The notes below the pieces were generated by a model. It was given only the letters and a program-made list of their open reading frames with translations. It did no database searches and was not told where the DNA came from. The translations under genes were made by a program, and so were the position numbers. DNA of 64,000 bases from Alphaproteobacteria bacterium (GTDB taxonomy: Bacteria > Pseudomonadota > Alphaproteobacteria > TMED109): assembly GCA_022819905.1 (NCBI GenBank), contig JAJEGJ010000087.1, forward strand, positions 32,178 to 96,177. The letters run 5' to 3'. The stretch's first letter is position 1. Every line of letters starts with the position of its first letter. Shown here one piece after another: positions 25,435 through 35,427 of this stretch.

Positions 25435-26277
25435 TCAGCGGGCCACCTGCAACGGTACGCCCGCATTGACATCCTCGATCGCTGAGAGGATGTGAGCCAC
25501 TCTTGCTTCGTTGCTGGGATGCGTCTGCAAGAAGCCCACCTTTCCCCCGAACAATCCCGACCGACTTCGCCTCGTCTTCTCCTGCTTCATGCGCACCACC
25601 ACATCCCGCATGGCAGTGACGGGGTATCCGGCACGTTGAAGGATGTAAACCGCCGTGCGGTCGGCCTCTATCTCCATGCTTTGGCTGTAAGCCCGGCTGC
25701 CGACTGCCGCTCCGAGTGCGGCCGCACTTTGCACGGCCTCAGCGTCGTACTCGCTGGCATTGGCTTGACCGATTGCCATGAGCATTCCGGCGAGAGCTGC
25801 GCCTACGGCCGCATTCTGGAATTTTCGGTCTACGTGGCCATACATGATGTGCGCATACTCGTGCGCGAGCACCGCGGCGATTTCTGCATCCGTACCCATT
25901 GCGCTGACCAACCCGCCGTAAATTCCGACGTTGTTGTCTTGGTCCGCATAGGCATTAATGTCGCTCTCGCCCAGATACACAGTCACGTCTGATGCCGCCA
26001 TGAACTCGCACCGAACGGGTTCCTCAAGTTGGAGCTCTACGCAGACTTCGTACGCCGCGTCCGTCACCCTACCCAGCACGCGATCCACCGTCGGCAACAT
26101 GTCGGTGTGAGCAATGTTGCGCGAAGGCCCGACTTGGCCATCCCTCAGCAATTGCTGTGCGGCAAGCTGGTGTTGGTCCAGTGGTTCCGTGAGTTCGAGC
26201 ACGGGCTTCGCACACCCCGTGAGGCCCACGATCGCGAAAAAACAGCAGGCCAACGAAGTGCCGGCTTTCAGAACCAT
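25435..26277 (-). CDS. M48-family metalloprotease, lipoprotein
   Basis: A 280-residue Ste24-like zinc protease. The signal peptide ends with a lipobox, VGLTGC, so Cys is lipidated and the enzyme sits in the periplasm, anchored to membrane. The zinc motif is HEYAH in AAVLAHEYAHIMYGH, with the third ligand Glu in SMEIEADRTAV. NAYADQDNNVGIYGGLV precedes it as in BepA/LoiP-like proteins. The end holds FLQTHPSNEARVAHI. GGAGGGAAGC precedes the ATG. A role in outer-membrane protein quality control is likely by family. Confidence 0.9.
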   Translation of the reverse strand: MVLKAGTSLACCFFAIVGLTGCAKPVLELTEPLDQHQLAAQQLLRDGQVGPSRNIAHTDMLPTVDRVLGRVTDAAYEVCVELQLEEPVRCEFMAASDVTVYLGESDINAYADQDNNVGIYGGLVSAMGTDAEIAAVLAHEYAHIMYGHVDRKFQNAAVGAALAGMLMAIGQANASEYDAEAVQSAAALGAAVGSRAYSQSMEIEADRTAVYILQRAGYPVTAMRDVVVRMKQEKTRRSRSGLFGGKVGFLQTHPSNEARVAHILSAIEDVNAGVPLQVAR

Positions 26278-26505
26278 GCTTCCCTCCCCCGCTTGGTTTC
26301 CCTGAGGCTGGCAGCGCGCGCCCGGTCCTGCGGGACGGGCGTCCGGGCGCCGGCTCTGGCACGTCCGTAGAGCGCGCCTGCGCCGCGGTGCCCGAGGCGA
26401 CAACCCCAGCATCGGCGGGGGCGGTTCACCTCCAATCCGGCGGCCGGGAGCTTGCCTGCGGGCTGGAGCAAATCAGCGCCCCCCGGTTACCCTGACTGAC
26501 CCGCT

Positions 26506-28221
26506 CTAGGTGTCCGCGTAGCAGTGGGTCTCGGCCTGCCCGCCCGGATGCGTCACTGCACCGCCCACCGCCGGGCCCACGAGCTGCGAGTACTTCCAGA
26601 GCTCGCCTGACGTGTACTCGTGCGTGCGCGGCGTCCAGCCGGCGCGCCGCGACTCCAGTTCCTCGTCGCTGAGCGCAACCGACAGCTCGCCGGTCTCCGC
26701 ATCGATCGTGATCTGGTCGCCCTCCCGAAGGAGACCGATCGGGCCCCCCACCGCTGCTTCGGGCCCGACGTGGCCGATGCAGAAGCCGCGCGTCGCGCCC
26801 GAGAACCGCCCGTCGGTGATCAGGGCGACCTTCTCGCCGAGCCCCTGGCCGTAGATCGCGGACGTCGTGGCCAGCATCTCCCGCATGCCGGGGCCGCCCT
26901 TGGGCCCCTCGTAGCGGATGACGACCACGTCGCCGTCGCGGATTCGCTTCTCCTTCACCGCCTTGAAGGCCTCCTCCTCGGTGTCGAACACGCGCGCCGG
27001 GCCCTCGTGGCGCAGCCGCTGCATGCCCGCCACCTTCACGATGGCGCCCTCCGGGGCGAGGTTCCCCCGGAGCCCCACCACGCCGCCGGTCGGCGTGATC
27101 GGGTTCGACACCGGACGGATGACGTCCTGGTCCTCGGGGAAGGTGACGTCCGCGAGGTTCTCGGCCACCGTGCGCCCGGTCACCGTCACGCAGTCGCCGT
27201 GGATGTAGCCGCCCTCATAAAGCGCCTTCATCAGCACCGGTAGCCCGCCCGCCTCGTAGAGGTCCTTCGCCACGTACTTGCCGCCGGGCTTGAGATCACC
27301 GATGTACGGCGTCGAGCGGAATAGCTCCGCGACGTCGTTCAGGTCGAACTTGATGCCGCACTCGTGCGCGATCGCCGGGAGGTGCAGCCCGGCATTGGTC
27401 GAACCGCCGCTCGCGGCGACGACCCGTGCGGCGTTCTCGAGCGCCTCGCGGGTGATGATGTCGCGCGGGCGGAGGTTGCTTTCGATCAGCTTCATCACGG
27501 CTTGGCCCGACGCGAAGGCGTACTCGTCGCGCGACTGGTACGGGGCCGGCGCACTGGCGGAATGCGGCAGCGCGATGCCGAGCGCCTCTGACACGCAGGC
27601 CATCGTGTTCGCCGTGAACTGACCGCCGCAGGAGCCCGCCGACGGGCACGCGACCCGCTCGATCTCGGCGAGGTCGTCCGCATTCATGTTGCCGCCCTGG
27701 AACTGCCCCACCGCCTCGAAGACGTCCTGGACGGTCACGTCGCGCCCGCGGAACCGCCCTGGCATGATCGATCCGCCGTAGAGGAACACGCTCGGCACGT
27801 TGAGGCGCGCCATCGCCATCATCACGCCCGGGAGCGACTTGTCGCACCCGGCGAGGCCCACGAGGCCGTCATAGGCGTGTCCGCGCACGGTGAGCTCGAT
27901 CGTGTCCGCGATCGCCTCCCGGCTCGCGAGCGACGCCTTCATGCCCTGGTGCCCCATCGCAATCCCGTCGGTCACCGTGATCGTCGTGAATTCGCGCGGG
28001 GTGCCGTCGGCCTGATCGACGCCCGCCTTGGCCGCCTGGGCCTGCCGGCGGAGCGTAATGTTGCACGGCGCCGCCTCGTTCCAGGTCGTCGCCACCCCGA
28101 TCAACGGCTGGTGAATCTGCTTCTCGGTGAGCCCCATCGCGTAGTAGAAGGAACGGTGCGGGGCGCGCTCGGGGCCCTCGGTCGTGTGCCGGCTGGGAAG
28201 TCTGCTCTTGTCGATCGTCAT
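26506..28221 (-). CDS. ilvD: Dihydroxy-acid dehydratase
   Basis: A 571-residue enzyme that dehydrates 2,3-dihydroxy-3-methylbutanoate and its homologue in valine, isoleucine and leucine synthesis. The iron-sulfur cysteines lie in [10 protein letters not shown] and [18 protein letters not shown]; the metal-binding and catalytic region ends with [20 protein letters not shown]. Length is normal. ATG 28221 begins [11 protein letters not shown]. It follows valS in the same direction after a 60-base gap, so a shared transcript is possible. Confidence 0.97.
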   Translation of the reverse strand: MTIDKSRLPSRHTTEGPERAPHRSFYYAMGLTEKQIHQPLIGVATTWNEAAPCNITLRRQAQAAKAGVDQADGTPREFTTITVTDGIAMGHQGMKASLASREAIADTIELTVRGHAYDGLVGLAGCDKSLPGVMMAMARLNVPSVFLYGGSIMPGRFRGRDVTVQDVFEAVGQFQGGNMNADDLAEIERVACPSAGSCGGQFTANTMACVSEALGIALPHSASAPAPYQSRDEYAFASGQAVMKLIESNLRPRDIITREALENAARVVAASGGSTNAGLHLPAIAHECGIKFDLNDVAELFRSTPYIGDLKPGGKYVAKDLYEAGGLPVLMKALYEGGYIHGDCVTVTGRTVAENLADVTFPEDQDVIRPVSNPITPTGGVVGLRGNLAPEGAIVKVAGMQRLRHEGPARVFDTEEEAFKAVKEKRIRDGDVVVIRYEGPKGGPGMREMLATTSAIYGQGLGEKVALITDGRFSGATRGFCIGHVGPEAAVGGPIGLLREGDQITIDAETGELSVALSDEELESRRAGWTPRTHEYTSGELWKYSQLVGPAVGGAVTHPGGQAETHCYADT

Positions 28222-28283
28222 GGCGTGAAGTCCGTGAATGTGGGGGTCGGCCCGGGCTGGCCGGGGGCAGGATACGATTCGTG

Positions 28284-30950
28284 CTACGCGGCTTCCATCC
28301 CGGTTCCGAGCCGCGCCAGTGCACGTTCGATGCGTTCGGAGCGGACCTCCGCATCGGTCTTCCGGTCGCGCTGCTCCTGCACGACGGCCGGCGGCGCCCG
28401 GTCCACGAACGACGGGTTGGCCAGCTTCGCCTCGAACCGCGCAATGTCCTTCCGCAGCGTCTCCATCTCCTTCGCGAGCCGGGTCCGCTCCGCCGCGACG
28501 TCGATGGTGCCGGCGAGCGGCATGAGCGCGACCGTCCCGGCCGCTTCGAGCTCGGCGGCCTGGCCGTCCTGACCGTCGTCAACCGCAAACGATTCGATGC
28601 GGGCGAGCCTCCGCATGGCTTCGCCGTGCACGGCGAGCGCGCGATCCGCCGCCGGCGTCGTGGTCCGGAACCGGATTCCCACCATCGCCGCCTGCGGCAC
28701 CCGGAGTTCCGAGCGCACGGAGCGGACCTCGTTCACGAACGCCATCAGCCACTCGATCTCGCCCTTCGCTTCCAGATCGGTTGAGCGGGGCGCATCCGGC
28801 CATGGCGTGAGGGCCAGCAGGCGCTCCGTTTCCCGGCGGAGCGACCAGAGCTCCTCCGTCACGAAGGGCATCAGCGGGTGCAGCATCCGCAGGGTCACGG
28901 CAAACGCCGCGGCGGCGCTTCCCTGCGTTTCGGACCGGGCGGCCGCGTCATCGCCACCCAGCAGCGGCTTGGCGAGCTCCAGGTACCAGTCACAGTAGGT
29001 GTGCCACAGGAACTGGTAGGCCACGGCCGCGGCCTCGTCGAAGCGATAGGCGGAAATCGCGGTCGCGACCTGCTGCGCCGCCTCGGCCGCCGCCGCCTCG
29101 ATCCACCGGTTGAGGCTCAGCACCGGGGCCGGCCTTGCGGCCGAAGCAGCCTGGCCGGCGCCTTGCAGTTCCAGGAAGCGCGCGGCGTTCCAGAGCTTGG
29201 TGACGAAGTTCCGGTACCCCTTCACCCGGTCCTCGGCCAGCCGGATGTCCCGGCCCTGCGCGGCCATGGCGACCAGCGTGAACCGGACGGCGTCCGTTCC
29301 GTACCGATTCATCAGCTCGAGCGGATCGATCACGTTCCCCTCGGACTTGGACATCTTCCGCCCCTTCGCATCGCGCACGAGGGCGTGGATGTAGACCTCC
29401 TGGAACGGCACCTGCTTCTGGAAGTGCAGCCCCATCATCATCATCCTGGCCACCCAGAAGAAGATGATGTCGAACCCGGTCACCAGGACGGTCCCCGGGT
29501 AGTAGCGCTCGACCAGGTCCGTCCGGGCGGGCCAGTCCAGCGTGGAGAACGGCCAGAGCGCCGACGAGAACCAGGTGTCCAGAACATCCTCGTCCTGGAC
29601 CAGTTCCACCGGCTTGCCGAACTCCTTTTCGGCTGCCGCCATCGCTTCCGCCTCCGATTCGGCGACGAACACCTTGCCGTCAGGGCCGTACCACGCCGGG
29701 ATCCGGTGTCCCCACCAGAGCTGCCGCGAGACGCACCATGGCTGGATGTTGCGCATCCATTCGAAGTAGGTGTTGGCCCAGTTGGCCGGCACGAACCGGG
29801 TCGCGCCCTCCTCGACCGCCCGGATCGCCGGAGCGGCCAGCGTCTTCGCGTCGACGAACCACTGGTCGGTGAGCCAGGGCTCGATCACCGTCTGCGAGCG
29901 GTCACCGAACGGGACCGTGTGCACGATCTCCTCCTCGCGCTCGAGCAGGCCCTGCGCCTCGAGGTCGGCGACCACGCGCTTCCTGGCCTCGAAGCGGTCG
30001 AGGCCGCGATAGGCCGCGGGCACGTTGTCGTTGAGTGAGCCGTCGGCGTTCAGGATGTTGATCGGCGTCTGGTCGTGCCGGCGCCCCACCTCGAAATCGT
30101 TGAAGTCGTGGGCCGGCGTGATCTTGACCGCGCCCGTCCCCTTCTCCGGATCCACGTACTCGTCGGCGACCACCGGGATCACCCGGTCGGTGAGCGGCAG
30201 CCGGACCTCGCGTCCCACGAAGCCCGCGGTGCGCGGATCCTCCGGGTGCACGGCGACGCTGGTGTCCCCCAGCATGGTCTCCGGGCGAGTCGTCGCCACG
30301 GTGACATCGCCGTCACCATCGGCAAACGGGTAGCGGATGTACCAAAAGCCCCCCTTGACCTCGCGCGTGTCCACCTCGAGGTCCGAAATGGCGGTTCGGA
30401 GCTGGGTGTCCCAGTTGACCAGCCGTTTGTCCCGGTAGACCAGTCCGTCGCGGTGCAATTGCACGAACACTTTCCGGACCGCCGCCGACAGACCCTCGTC
30501 CAGCGTGAAGCGTTCGCGGGACCAGTCGGCGGACGCGCCCAGCCGGTGCAGCTGCCGGTTGATCGTGCCGCCCGATTCGCGTTTCCACGCCCAGACCCGC
30601 TCGACGAACGCCTCGCGGCCGAGCGCCTTGCGGTCCGGCCCCTTCTCCTCCGCCAACTGCCGCTCCACCACCATCTGGGTAGCGATCCCGGCGTGGTCCG
30701 AACCCGGCTGCCACAGCGTGTCCCGGCCGCACATGCGCCAGTAGCGGCTGAGGACATCCTGCAGCGTCATGTTCAGCGCATGCCCGATGTGCAGGCTCCC
30801 CGTGACATTGGGGGGCGGCATCATCACGACGAAGGGGTCCTCGGCGGAGTCCGGGTCGCAGGCGAACGCACCTGCGTCCTCCCAGGCCTGGTAGACGCGT
30901 GATTCCACGATGGCCGGCTCGTACGCCCGACCGATCCGTTGTTCTGGCAT
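28284..30950 (-). CDS. valS: Valine--tRNA ligase
   Basis: An 888-residue class I aminoacyl-tRNA synthetase charging tRNA-Val. [20 protein letters not shown] carries the HIGH signature, and [20 protein letters not shown] the KMSKS loop. The editing domain lies between, with [20 protein letters not shown]. The C-terminal coiled-coil arm ([20 protein letters not shown]) is intact. The PopZ-like gene stops three bases before its start, the arrangement known from alphaproteobacteria. Confidence 0.98.
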   Translation of the reverse strand: MPEQRIGRAYEPAIVESRVYQAWEDAGAFACDPDSAEDPFVVMMPPPNVTGSLHIGHALNMTLQDVLSRYWRMCGRDTLWQPGSDHAGIATQMVVERQLAEEKGPDRKALGREAFVERVWAWKRESGGTINRQLHRLGASADWSRERFTLDEGLSAAVRKVFVQLHRDGLVYRDKRLVNWDTQLRTAISDLEVDTREVKGGFWYIRYPFADGDGDVTVATTRPETMLGDTSVAVHPEDPRTAGFVGREVRLPLTDRVIPVVADEYVDPEKGTGAVKITPAHDFNDFEVGRRHDQTPINILNADGSLNDNVPAAYRGLDRFEARKRVVADLEAQGLLEREEEIVHTVPFGDRSQTVIEPWLTDQWFVDAKTLAAPAIRAVEEGATRFVPANWANTYFEWMRNIQPWCVSRQLWWGHRIPAWYGPDGKVFVAESEAEAMAAAEKEFGKPVELVQDEDVLDTWFSSALWPFSTLDWPARTDLVERYYPGTVLVTGFDIIFFWVARMMMMGLHFQKQVPFQEVYIHALVRDAKGRKMSKSEGNVIDPLELMNRYGTDAVRFTLVAMAAQGRDIRLAEDRVKGYRNFVTKLWNAARFLELQGAGQAASAARPAPVLSLNRWIEAAAAEAAQQVATAISAYRFDEAAAVAYQFLWHTYCDWYLELAKPLLGGDDAAARSETQGSAAAAFAVTLRMLHPLMPFVTEELWSLRRETERLLALTPWPDAPRSTDLEAKGEIEWLMAFVNEVRSVRSELRVPQAAMVGIRFRTTTPAADRALAVHGEAMRRLARIESFAVDDGQDGQAAELEAAGTVALMPLAGTIDVAAERTRLAKEMETLRKDIARFEAKLANPSFVDRAPPAVVQEQRDRKTDAEVRSERIERALARLGTGMEAA

Positions 30951-30952
30951 GG

Positions 30953-31219
30953 CTAGGTCGGTTTGTCGGGACGGAGGCCCTCAGGCCGGGATGCAAGTTC
31001 GGCCCGGAGCAGGTCGCGGACCGTCGCGTGGAGATTCTCGCGGAGCCACGCCCGAATCAGCTCGTCCACCCGGCGGCGCACGTACTCATCGAGCGGGTTG
31101 TCCACGCGGGCCTCGAGGCCGGCGGACACCGGGCCCTCCGGGTGGGGACCCGCCCGCTCCAGATCGGCCCGGATCGCCTCCAGGGTCGCTTCGATCCTGT
31201 CCTGCGACGGTAGCGTCAC
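30953..31219 (-). CDS. popZ: PopZ-like (DUF2497) protein, very short
   Basis: An 88-residue protein beginning at GTG 31219. The C-terminal ~45 residues (LDEYVRRRVDELIRAWLREN followed by LHATVRDLLRAEL) match the conserved DUF2497 helices through which PopZ oligomerises at cell poles. The position, between a TolC-family gene and valS, is the classic popZ locus in alphaproteobacteria. Caulobacter PopZ has a long acidic Pro-rich linker and about 177 residues; here that linker is nearly absent. It should organise a pole or anchor the ParB/origin complex, but the short form may work differently. Confidence 0.8.
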   Translation of the reverse strand: MTLPSQDRIEATLEAIRADLERAGPHPEGPVSAGLEARVDNPLDEYVRRRVDELIRAWLRENLHATVRDLLRAELASRPEGLRPDKPT

Positions 31220-31226
31220 GGACGGC

Positions 31227-32552
31227 TCAGAGACCCAGTTGCTCGGCCGTCATCCGGCCGGTGGCGTGGAGCAGCCCGTAGGCCGCAACCTGCAGGACGT
31301 GTCGCGCTTCGTCGAGACGGTCCTCGGCCACCAGCAGCTCCTGGTTGGCATTCAGCACGTCGAGGGTGGTGCGGTTGCCAACCTCGGCCTCGCGGCGGAC
31401 ACCATCGGAGGCGATGCGGTTCGCGCGCGCCGACGATTCGAGCGCCGTGATCGTCTCCGAAGCACTCCGGAAGCGGTGCCACGCGCTCAGTGCCTGCAGC
31501 CGGACGCGCCGCATCTCGGCATCGAGTTCGCGCTGCGTCTGTCCCAACAGCTCCTCGCTGCTGCGCACCGCCGCATCCACGCGCCCGCCGGACCACAGCG
31601 GCACCGTGGCGCCGATGCCGACCGTCAGGTCGGTCGAGGACTCGAAGAACGTGTTCGGATTGCGCGCGTAGGTCGCGGTACCGGTCAGGTCGAACGTCGG
31701 CAGGATCTCGAGCACCATCGTGTCCTTGCCCCGGGTCGCCGCGTCCACCCGGGCCCGCCGCATGAGCACCGCGGGGTGCATATTGACGGAGCTGTCCTCC
31801 ACCTCGATCTCGCTCGCGGGCACGGACGGGAGCTCGTTCGGGTAGGCCGCGCTCTCGGAGAACTCGGAGCCGGTCGCCAGGCGGTACTCCCGTAGCGCCT
31901 GGTCCAGATCCTGTTCACGGTTCAGCCGGTCCGCCCGGCGGTCCGCCAGTCGCGCCTCGGCCTGGGCGACGTCGGTCGGGGTCACGTCGCCGACCTCGAA
32001 GCGTTCCTGCGTCGCCTTGAGATCGCTCTGTACCAGCTCCTCACCCTTGACGGCGAGTTGCAGCCGGGCCCGCGCGCGAAACACGTTCAGGTAGGCGATC
32101 ACCGCGTCGTGCAGGACCTGCTGCTCGACCACCTGCAGCTGGTAGCGGGCGGCGTCGAGCAGCGACTGCTCCACCCCCACGCGTCCGCGCACGCGGCCAA
32201 AGTCGAAAATCCGCTTGGAGAGTGAGAGCCGCGCCGACGTCACGAACGATTCGGCGTCGCTGCCACTTGGTTTCACCTCCCGCTCGGCCAAGGAAGCACC
32301 GAAATTCCCGGTCGCCGTGAGGCTGTTGCCCAGCCCGGTCTCGGCGACGGTAGCTTCGGCGATGCGCACCTGGGCGCGCGCGGTCTGGATGGCGGGATGC
32401 CAGGCGTACGCATCCTCGAGCGCCGCCTGCAGGGTGTCGGCGGAGGCGCCCGGCGGTACGAAGAGACCCCAGGCTACGGCAAGCGGCAGCAGGTGGCGCA
32501 CGGCTCTGAGCCCGCCCGGGCCTGGTCCGCGGTTCGGGAAAGTTAGTCGCAT
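31227..32552 (-). CDS. tolC: TolC-family outer membrane channel protein
   Basis: A 441-residue TolC/type I secretion outer-membrane protein. A signal peptide is present (LLPLAVAWGLFVPPGASA), then the two TolC repeats: LQAALEDAYAWHPAIQTARA, then RYQLQVVEQQVLHDAVIAYL, RFEVGDVTPTDVAQAEARLA and REAEVGNRTTLDVLNANQEL. It forms the outer-membrane tunnel for efflux or type I secretion. ATG 32552 is used. Its start overlaps the end of the solute-binding gene by ten bases. No inner-membrane transporter is adjacent. Confidence 0.92.
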   Translation of the reverse strand: MRLTFPNRGPGPGGLRAVRHLLPLAVAWGLFVPPGASADTLQAALEDAYAWHPAIQTARAQVRIAEATVAETGLGNSLTATGNFGASLAEREVKPSGSDAESFVTSARLSLSKRIFDFGRVRGRVGVEQSLLDAARYQLQVVEQQVLHDAVIAYLNVFRARARLQLAVKGEELVQSDLKATQERFEVGDVTPTDVAQAEARLADRRADRLNREQDLDQALREYRLATGSEFSESAAYPNELPSVPASEIEVEDSSVNMHPAVLMRRARVDAATRGKDTMVLEILPTFDLTGTATYARNPNTFFESSTDLTVGIGATVPLWSGGRVDAAVRSSEELLGQTQRELDAEMRRVRLQALSAWHRFRSASETITALESSARANRIASDGVRREAEVGNRTTLDVLNANQELLVAEDRLDEARHVLQVAAYGLLHATGRMTAEQLGL

Positions 32553-33856
32553 TGGGCACCCGGCATGCCGTCCCTGATCCATTCGATGGACAGCACTCCT
32601 TCCGGTGGGTTTACACATCGGGCAGCGTATCGCTTGATGTCCACCAATTCGACACGCTGTTCGTCATCGTTCCAGCGGGTCACGCCGATCGCCGACGCCT
32701 GGATGGCCTGATGCCCCTTGCCGAGCGTCAGCTCGACCGGACCCGACGGCGTGTCCCATTGCAGGTATTCCATCGCGTCGATCACTTCCTCGTTGGTCGG
32801 GAACCGCCCCACTGCCGCGGCCGCCTTCTCGAACGCGGCCTTCACGCCGAGGATCGCCATGGCCGACTTGTGCGGCGGCTGCGTGGTCAGCTTGCCGTAA
32901 CGCTCCTTGAATCCCTCGCGGAACCAGTTTGCAAGTTCGGTATCCGGCGCGAAATCGCCGTGCGGGCCGCGCGCGCCGACGATCACCCCTTCCGGGACGT
33001 TTCGCCCCAGCGCCGGGAGCACATGGTCCGCCGCGACCATCACGACGTGGCGGTTCGTGAACAGGCCGCGCTGGGCGCCCTGCAGCACGAAGGCTTCGAG
33101 ATCGGCGCCCCAGAGCGACGTGTGAATGACCTCCGGCGCCCGGACCGTCAGCGCCGAGATTTCCGTGCTGTACTGGCCTGCGAAGAGCTTGGGAAACTGC
33201 TCGGTGACGGTCTCCACGCCCGGGTACAGGACGGCCATCGCGCTGGTGAAGTCGGCCCAGGCGTCAAGGCCCCAGGCGTAGTTCTGGTTGATTCCGGCGA
33301 TCGTGCCGATTTCCGAATCGATGTCGTGCAGGTAGCGGACCGCTGCGATGTTGTCCATGGCGGCGTGCGGGCCGGTGCGGAACACGTAGCGGTAGTCGGC
33401 TTCCTCGAAGACGCGCGGCGTGCCGCAGTCCACCAGGATCGTGAACTGGCGGAGTTCCTCGGCGACCGGAGGAATCGCGAGGCAGTCGCCGGAGGAGATG
33501 TACCCCATCACCAGGTCGACGTTCCGGCGCTCGACCATGTTCCGGAATTCGGTCACCTGCTTGGTCGGTCCCCCGGATTCGTCGACCACGAAGTATTCGA
33601 TCTGCGCGCCCGCGATGCCCGGAGTGTCATACGGGGGCGGCACCTCGCCCGCGTTGATGGCATCGACCATGAACTCGAAGCCCTCGAAGTTCGGAATGCC
33701 GAAGCTTCCCGCAGCCGGTCCCGACAGGAACGCCACGAACCCGATGCTGAGCGTGCGGCCCTCGTCGGTGTCCTGCGCCTGCGCGGCCGCTGGCGCCAGA
33801 CCCAACGCGGCCAGCGCAGCCAAGGCGCTCAGGAATCGCCAAAGAGATGGTCTCAT
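32543..33856 (-). CDS. ABC transporter substrate-binding protein (LivJ-like)
   Basis: A 437-residue periplasmic binding protein of the branched-chain amino acid/amide type. A signal peptide ends near APAAAQAQ. The body begins LSIGFVAFLSGPAAGSFGIP and has INAGEVPPPYDTPGIAGAQI and the ligand-binding GYISSGDC region. No permease or ATPase gene is near, so it is an orphan or works with transporters elsewhere. Ligand unknown. Its stop overlaps the tolC start. Confidence 0.87.
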   Translation of the reverse strand: MRPSLWRFLSALAALAALGLAPAAAQAQDTDEGRTLSIGFVAFLSGPAAGSFGIPNFEGFEFMVDAINAGEVPPPYDTPGIAGAQIEYFVVDESGGPTKQVTEFRNMVERRNVDLVMGYISSGDCLAIPPVAEELRQFTILVDCGTPRVFEEADYRYVFRTGPHAAMDNIAAVRYLHDIDSEIGTIAGINQNYAWGLDAWADFTSAMAVLYPGVETVTEQFPKLFAGQYSTEISALTVRAPEVIHTSLWGADLEAFVLQGAQRGLFTNRHVVMVAADHVLPALGRNVPEGVIVGARGPHGDFAPDTELANWFREGFKERYGKLTTQPPHKSAMAILGVKAAFEKAAAAVGRFPTNEEVIDAMEYLQWDTPSGPVELTLGKGHQAIQASAIGVTRWNDDEQRVELVDIKRYAARCVNPPEGVLSIEWIRDGMPGAQCD

Positions 33857-34119
33857 GGGGTACGGTCTCCCGGAACTGGCGCGAGTTCGCTGCTCGCGCA
33901 CGGACAGGGTACCCGATGTTAGGGGCAACTTCCTGCGCCGGTGAATTCACGCGGGCGGCCCATGCCCATGCCCCGGCTGCCGATTTTCCTGTCGGACCAG
34001 CGGGCCCATGCTGGTGTGCTCAGCGCACACGGGAGACGGGCGCACGACCCGCTCCGGCTCTGCGGCGCCCCTGATCCCGGCTCAGCGCGGGGCCAACAGC
34101 ATGCGTGGCGACCGGGTCG

Positions 34120-34650
34120 CTAGCCCTTCCCGGACTCCCGGACCCGGCCTGCCACGGCTCCGCCGAGCCGCGTCAGCGCGTCCCGGAGCGGAGCGTGGCG
34201 AACGGTGGCGGTTTGGGCGGCAACTTGCCGCTGGGCCCGGTCCGTGGGGGTCGCGGTCAATGGCGCCGGCGGCTCATGACGTGACCGACCGTGCACGGGC
34301 CCCTGCTTGACGACGATCCGCTTCACCACGGGGGAGCCGTACGTCACGGCAATCCGCTCCATCACCATGGCACTCCGATGCTGGAACTCGGTCGCGAACG
34401 CGGGCTCGACCCGAACGGTCAGTACCCCTCTGGACAGGCTCACGGGAGCCGTTCGGCGCGCCAGCTGCGGCCCGATGATCTCGCGCCACTCGCGAATCAG
34501 CGCGGATTCGCGAAAGCCGCGCTTCCGAAGCAACGGTCGCACCGCCTCCTCGGCGGCGCTCGCCAGTGACCGTCCGCCCCGTCGCGGCGGTTCTTGACGC
34601 CGGTCCCGCTGCCGCCTCGCCGCCCCCGCAGTCGGTTGTTCAGGCGGCAT
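34120..34650 (-). CDS. DUF721 / DciA-type protein
   Basis: A 176-residue protein with the DUF721 core: LRKRGFRESALIREWREIIG, then LARRTAPVSLSRGVLTVRVE and FATEFQHRSAMVMERIAVTY. DciA loads the replicative helicase in bacteria lacking DnaC. In alphaproteobacteria such genes lie beside mutY, as here. The C-terminal ~60 residues are Ala/Arg/Pro-rich and poorly conserved. Its start overlaps the upstream gene end by eleven bases. Whether this copy is the true helicase loader is inferred. Confidence 0.78.
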   Translation of the reverse strand: MPPEQPTAGAARRQRDRRQEPPRRGGRSLASAAEEAVRPLLRKRGFRESALIREWREIIGPQLARRTAPVSLSRGVLTVRVEPAFATEFQHRSAMVMERIAVTYGSPVVKRIVVKQGPVHGRSRHEPPAPLTATPTDRAQRQVAAQTATVRHAPLRDALTRLGGAVAGRVRESGKG

Positions 34651-35314
34651 CGCGCCGCGAGATCGCGGACAGGCGGGACTGGTACTCGGCCTCCGGCACG
34701 AACCGGCCCTCCGGCCAGAACCCCCAGTCACGGACCCGCCGCCCGGTCGCGAACAGGGTGGTCGCCGGAATCCAGGTGCCGTTACCGTCCCGGGGAAGCC
34801 CCAGGCAATGGGCGTGGGCGGCGGGCCGGCACACGAGGTTCCCGGGCACCAGCCGGTGGCGCGACGGCGGCCCGGCTGTCCCGCCGGCCGTCTTCCACAC
34901 CTCGTTCTGCTCACCGAACAACAGCCAGGACGCACTCGGCCAGGGGTGGTCGTGCAGCACCGTCTCGTCGGGCTGCAGGAAGCGATGGAGGTAGAGCGCG
35001 AACTGGCTCCGGCCGGTCTGCTTGGGCCGCAGGTGCCAGCGCAGCAGGTAGGGCTGGACCCGGCCGTTGATGTCCCGGAGGCATGTATCCGGCCGATAGA
35101 TGGTCTCGTGGGGTGGAATATCCGTGATGATCTCTTCGCAAAGGTCGAAGAGGCCGGGGATCGGCTCGGTCTCCGCCACCGCGTAGGCCATGGCCGCCTG
35201 ATCTGACCGGGCAAGGAGATCGAGCGGACGGGCCGCGCGGCCGACTTCGGCCGCCAGCCGGTCCCAGTTAGCTCCCTGTTGTGCAAGGGATCGTCGTACT
35301 GCAGACTGATTCAT
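34640..35314 (-). CDS. Cupin-like protein of unknown function
   Basis: A 224-residue protein. The middle resembles a cupin barrel: LYLHRFLQPDETVLHDHPWP gives a possible metal-binding His pair, and CRPAAHAHCLGLPRDG a second one, with RRVRDWGFWPEGRFVPEAEY after it. No known specific family. It is translationally coupled to the DUF721 gene and divergent from mutY. I would not assign a function beyond a likely metal-dependent cupin. Confidence 0.65.
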   Translation of the reverse strand: MNQSAVRRSLAQQGANWDRLAAEVGRAARPLDLLARSDQAAMAYAVAETEPIPGLFDLCEEIITDIPPHETIYRPDTCLRDINGRVQPYLLRWHLRPKQTGRSQFALYLHRFLQPDETVLHDHPWPSASWLLFGEQNEVWKTAGGTAGPPSRHRLVPGNLVCRPAAHAHCLGLPRDGNGTWIPATTLFATGRRVRDWGFWPEGRFVPEAEYQSRLSAISRRDAA

Positions 35315-35427
35315 GGGACTAGATGTATGGCCGGAACCCGCAATCGTCACGCGTCTCTTTACGCATCCTGCCCCCGCCGCGCAAGCAGCGACGAACCGGC
35401 CTTCAGCCGTCCTGATCTCCGCCCGTA

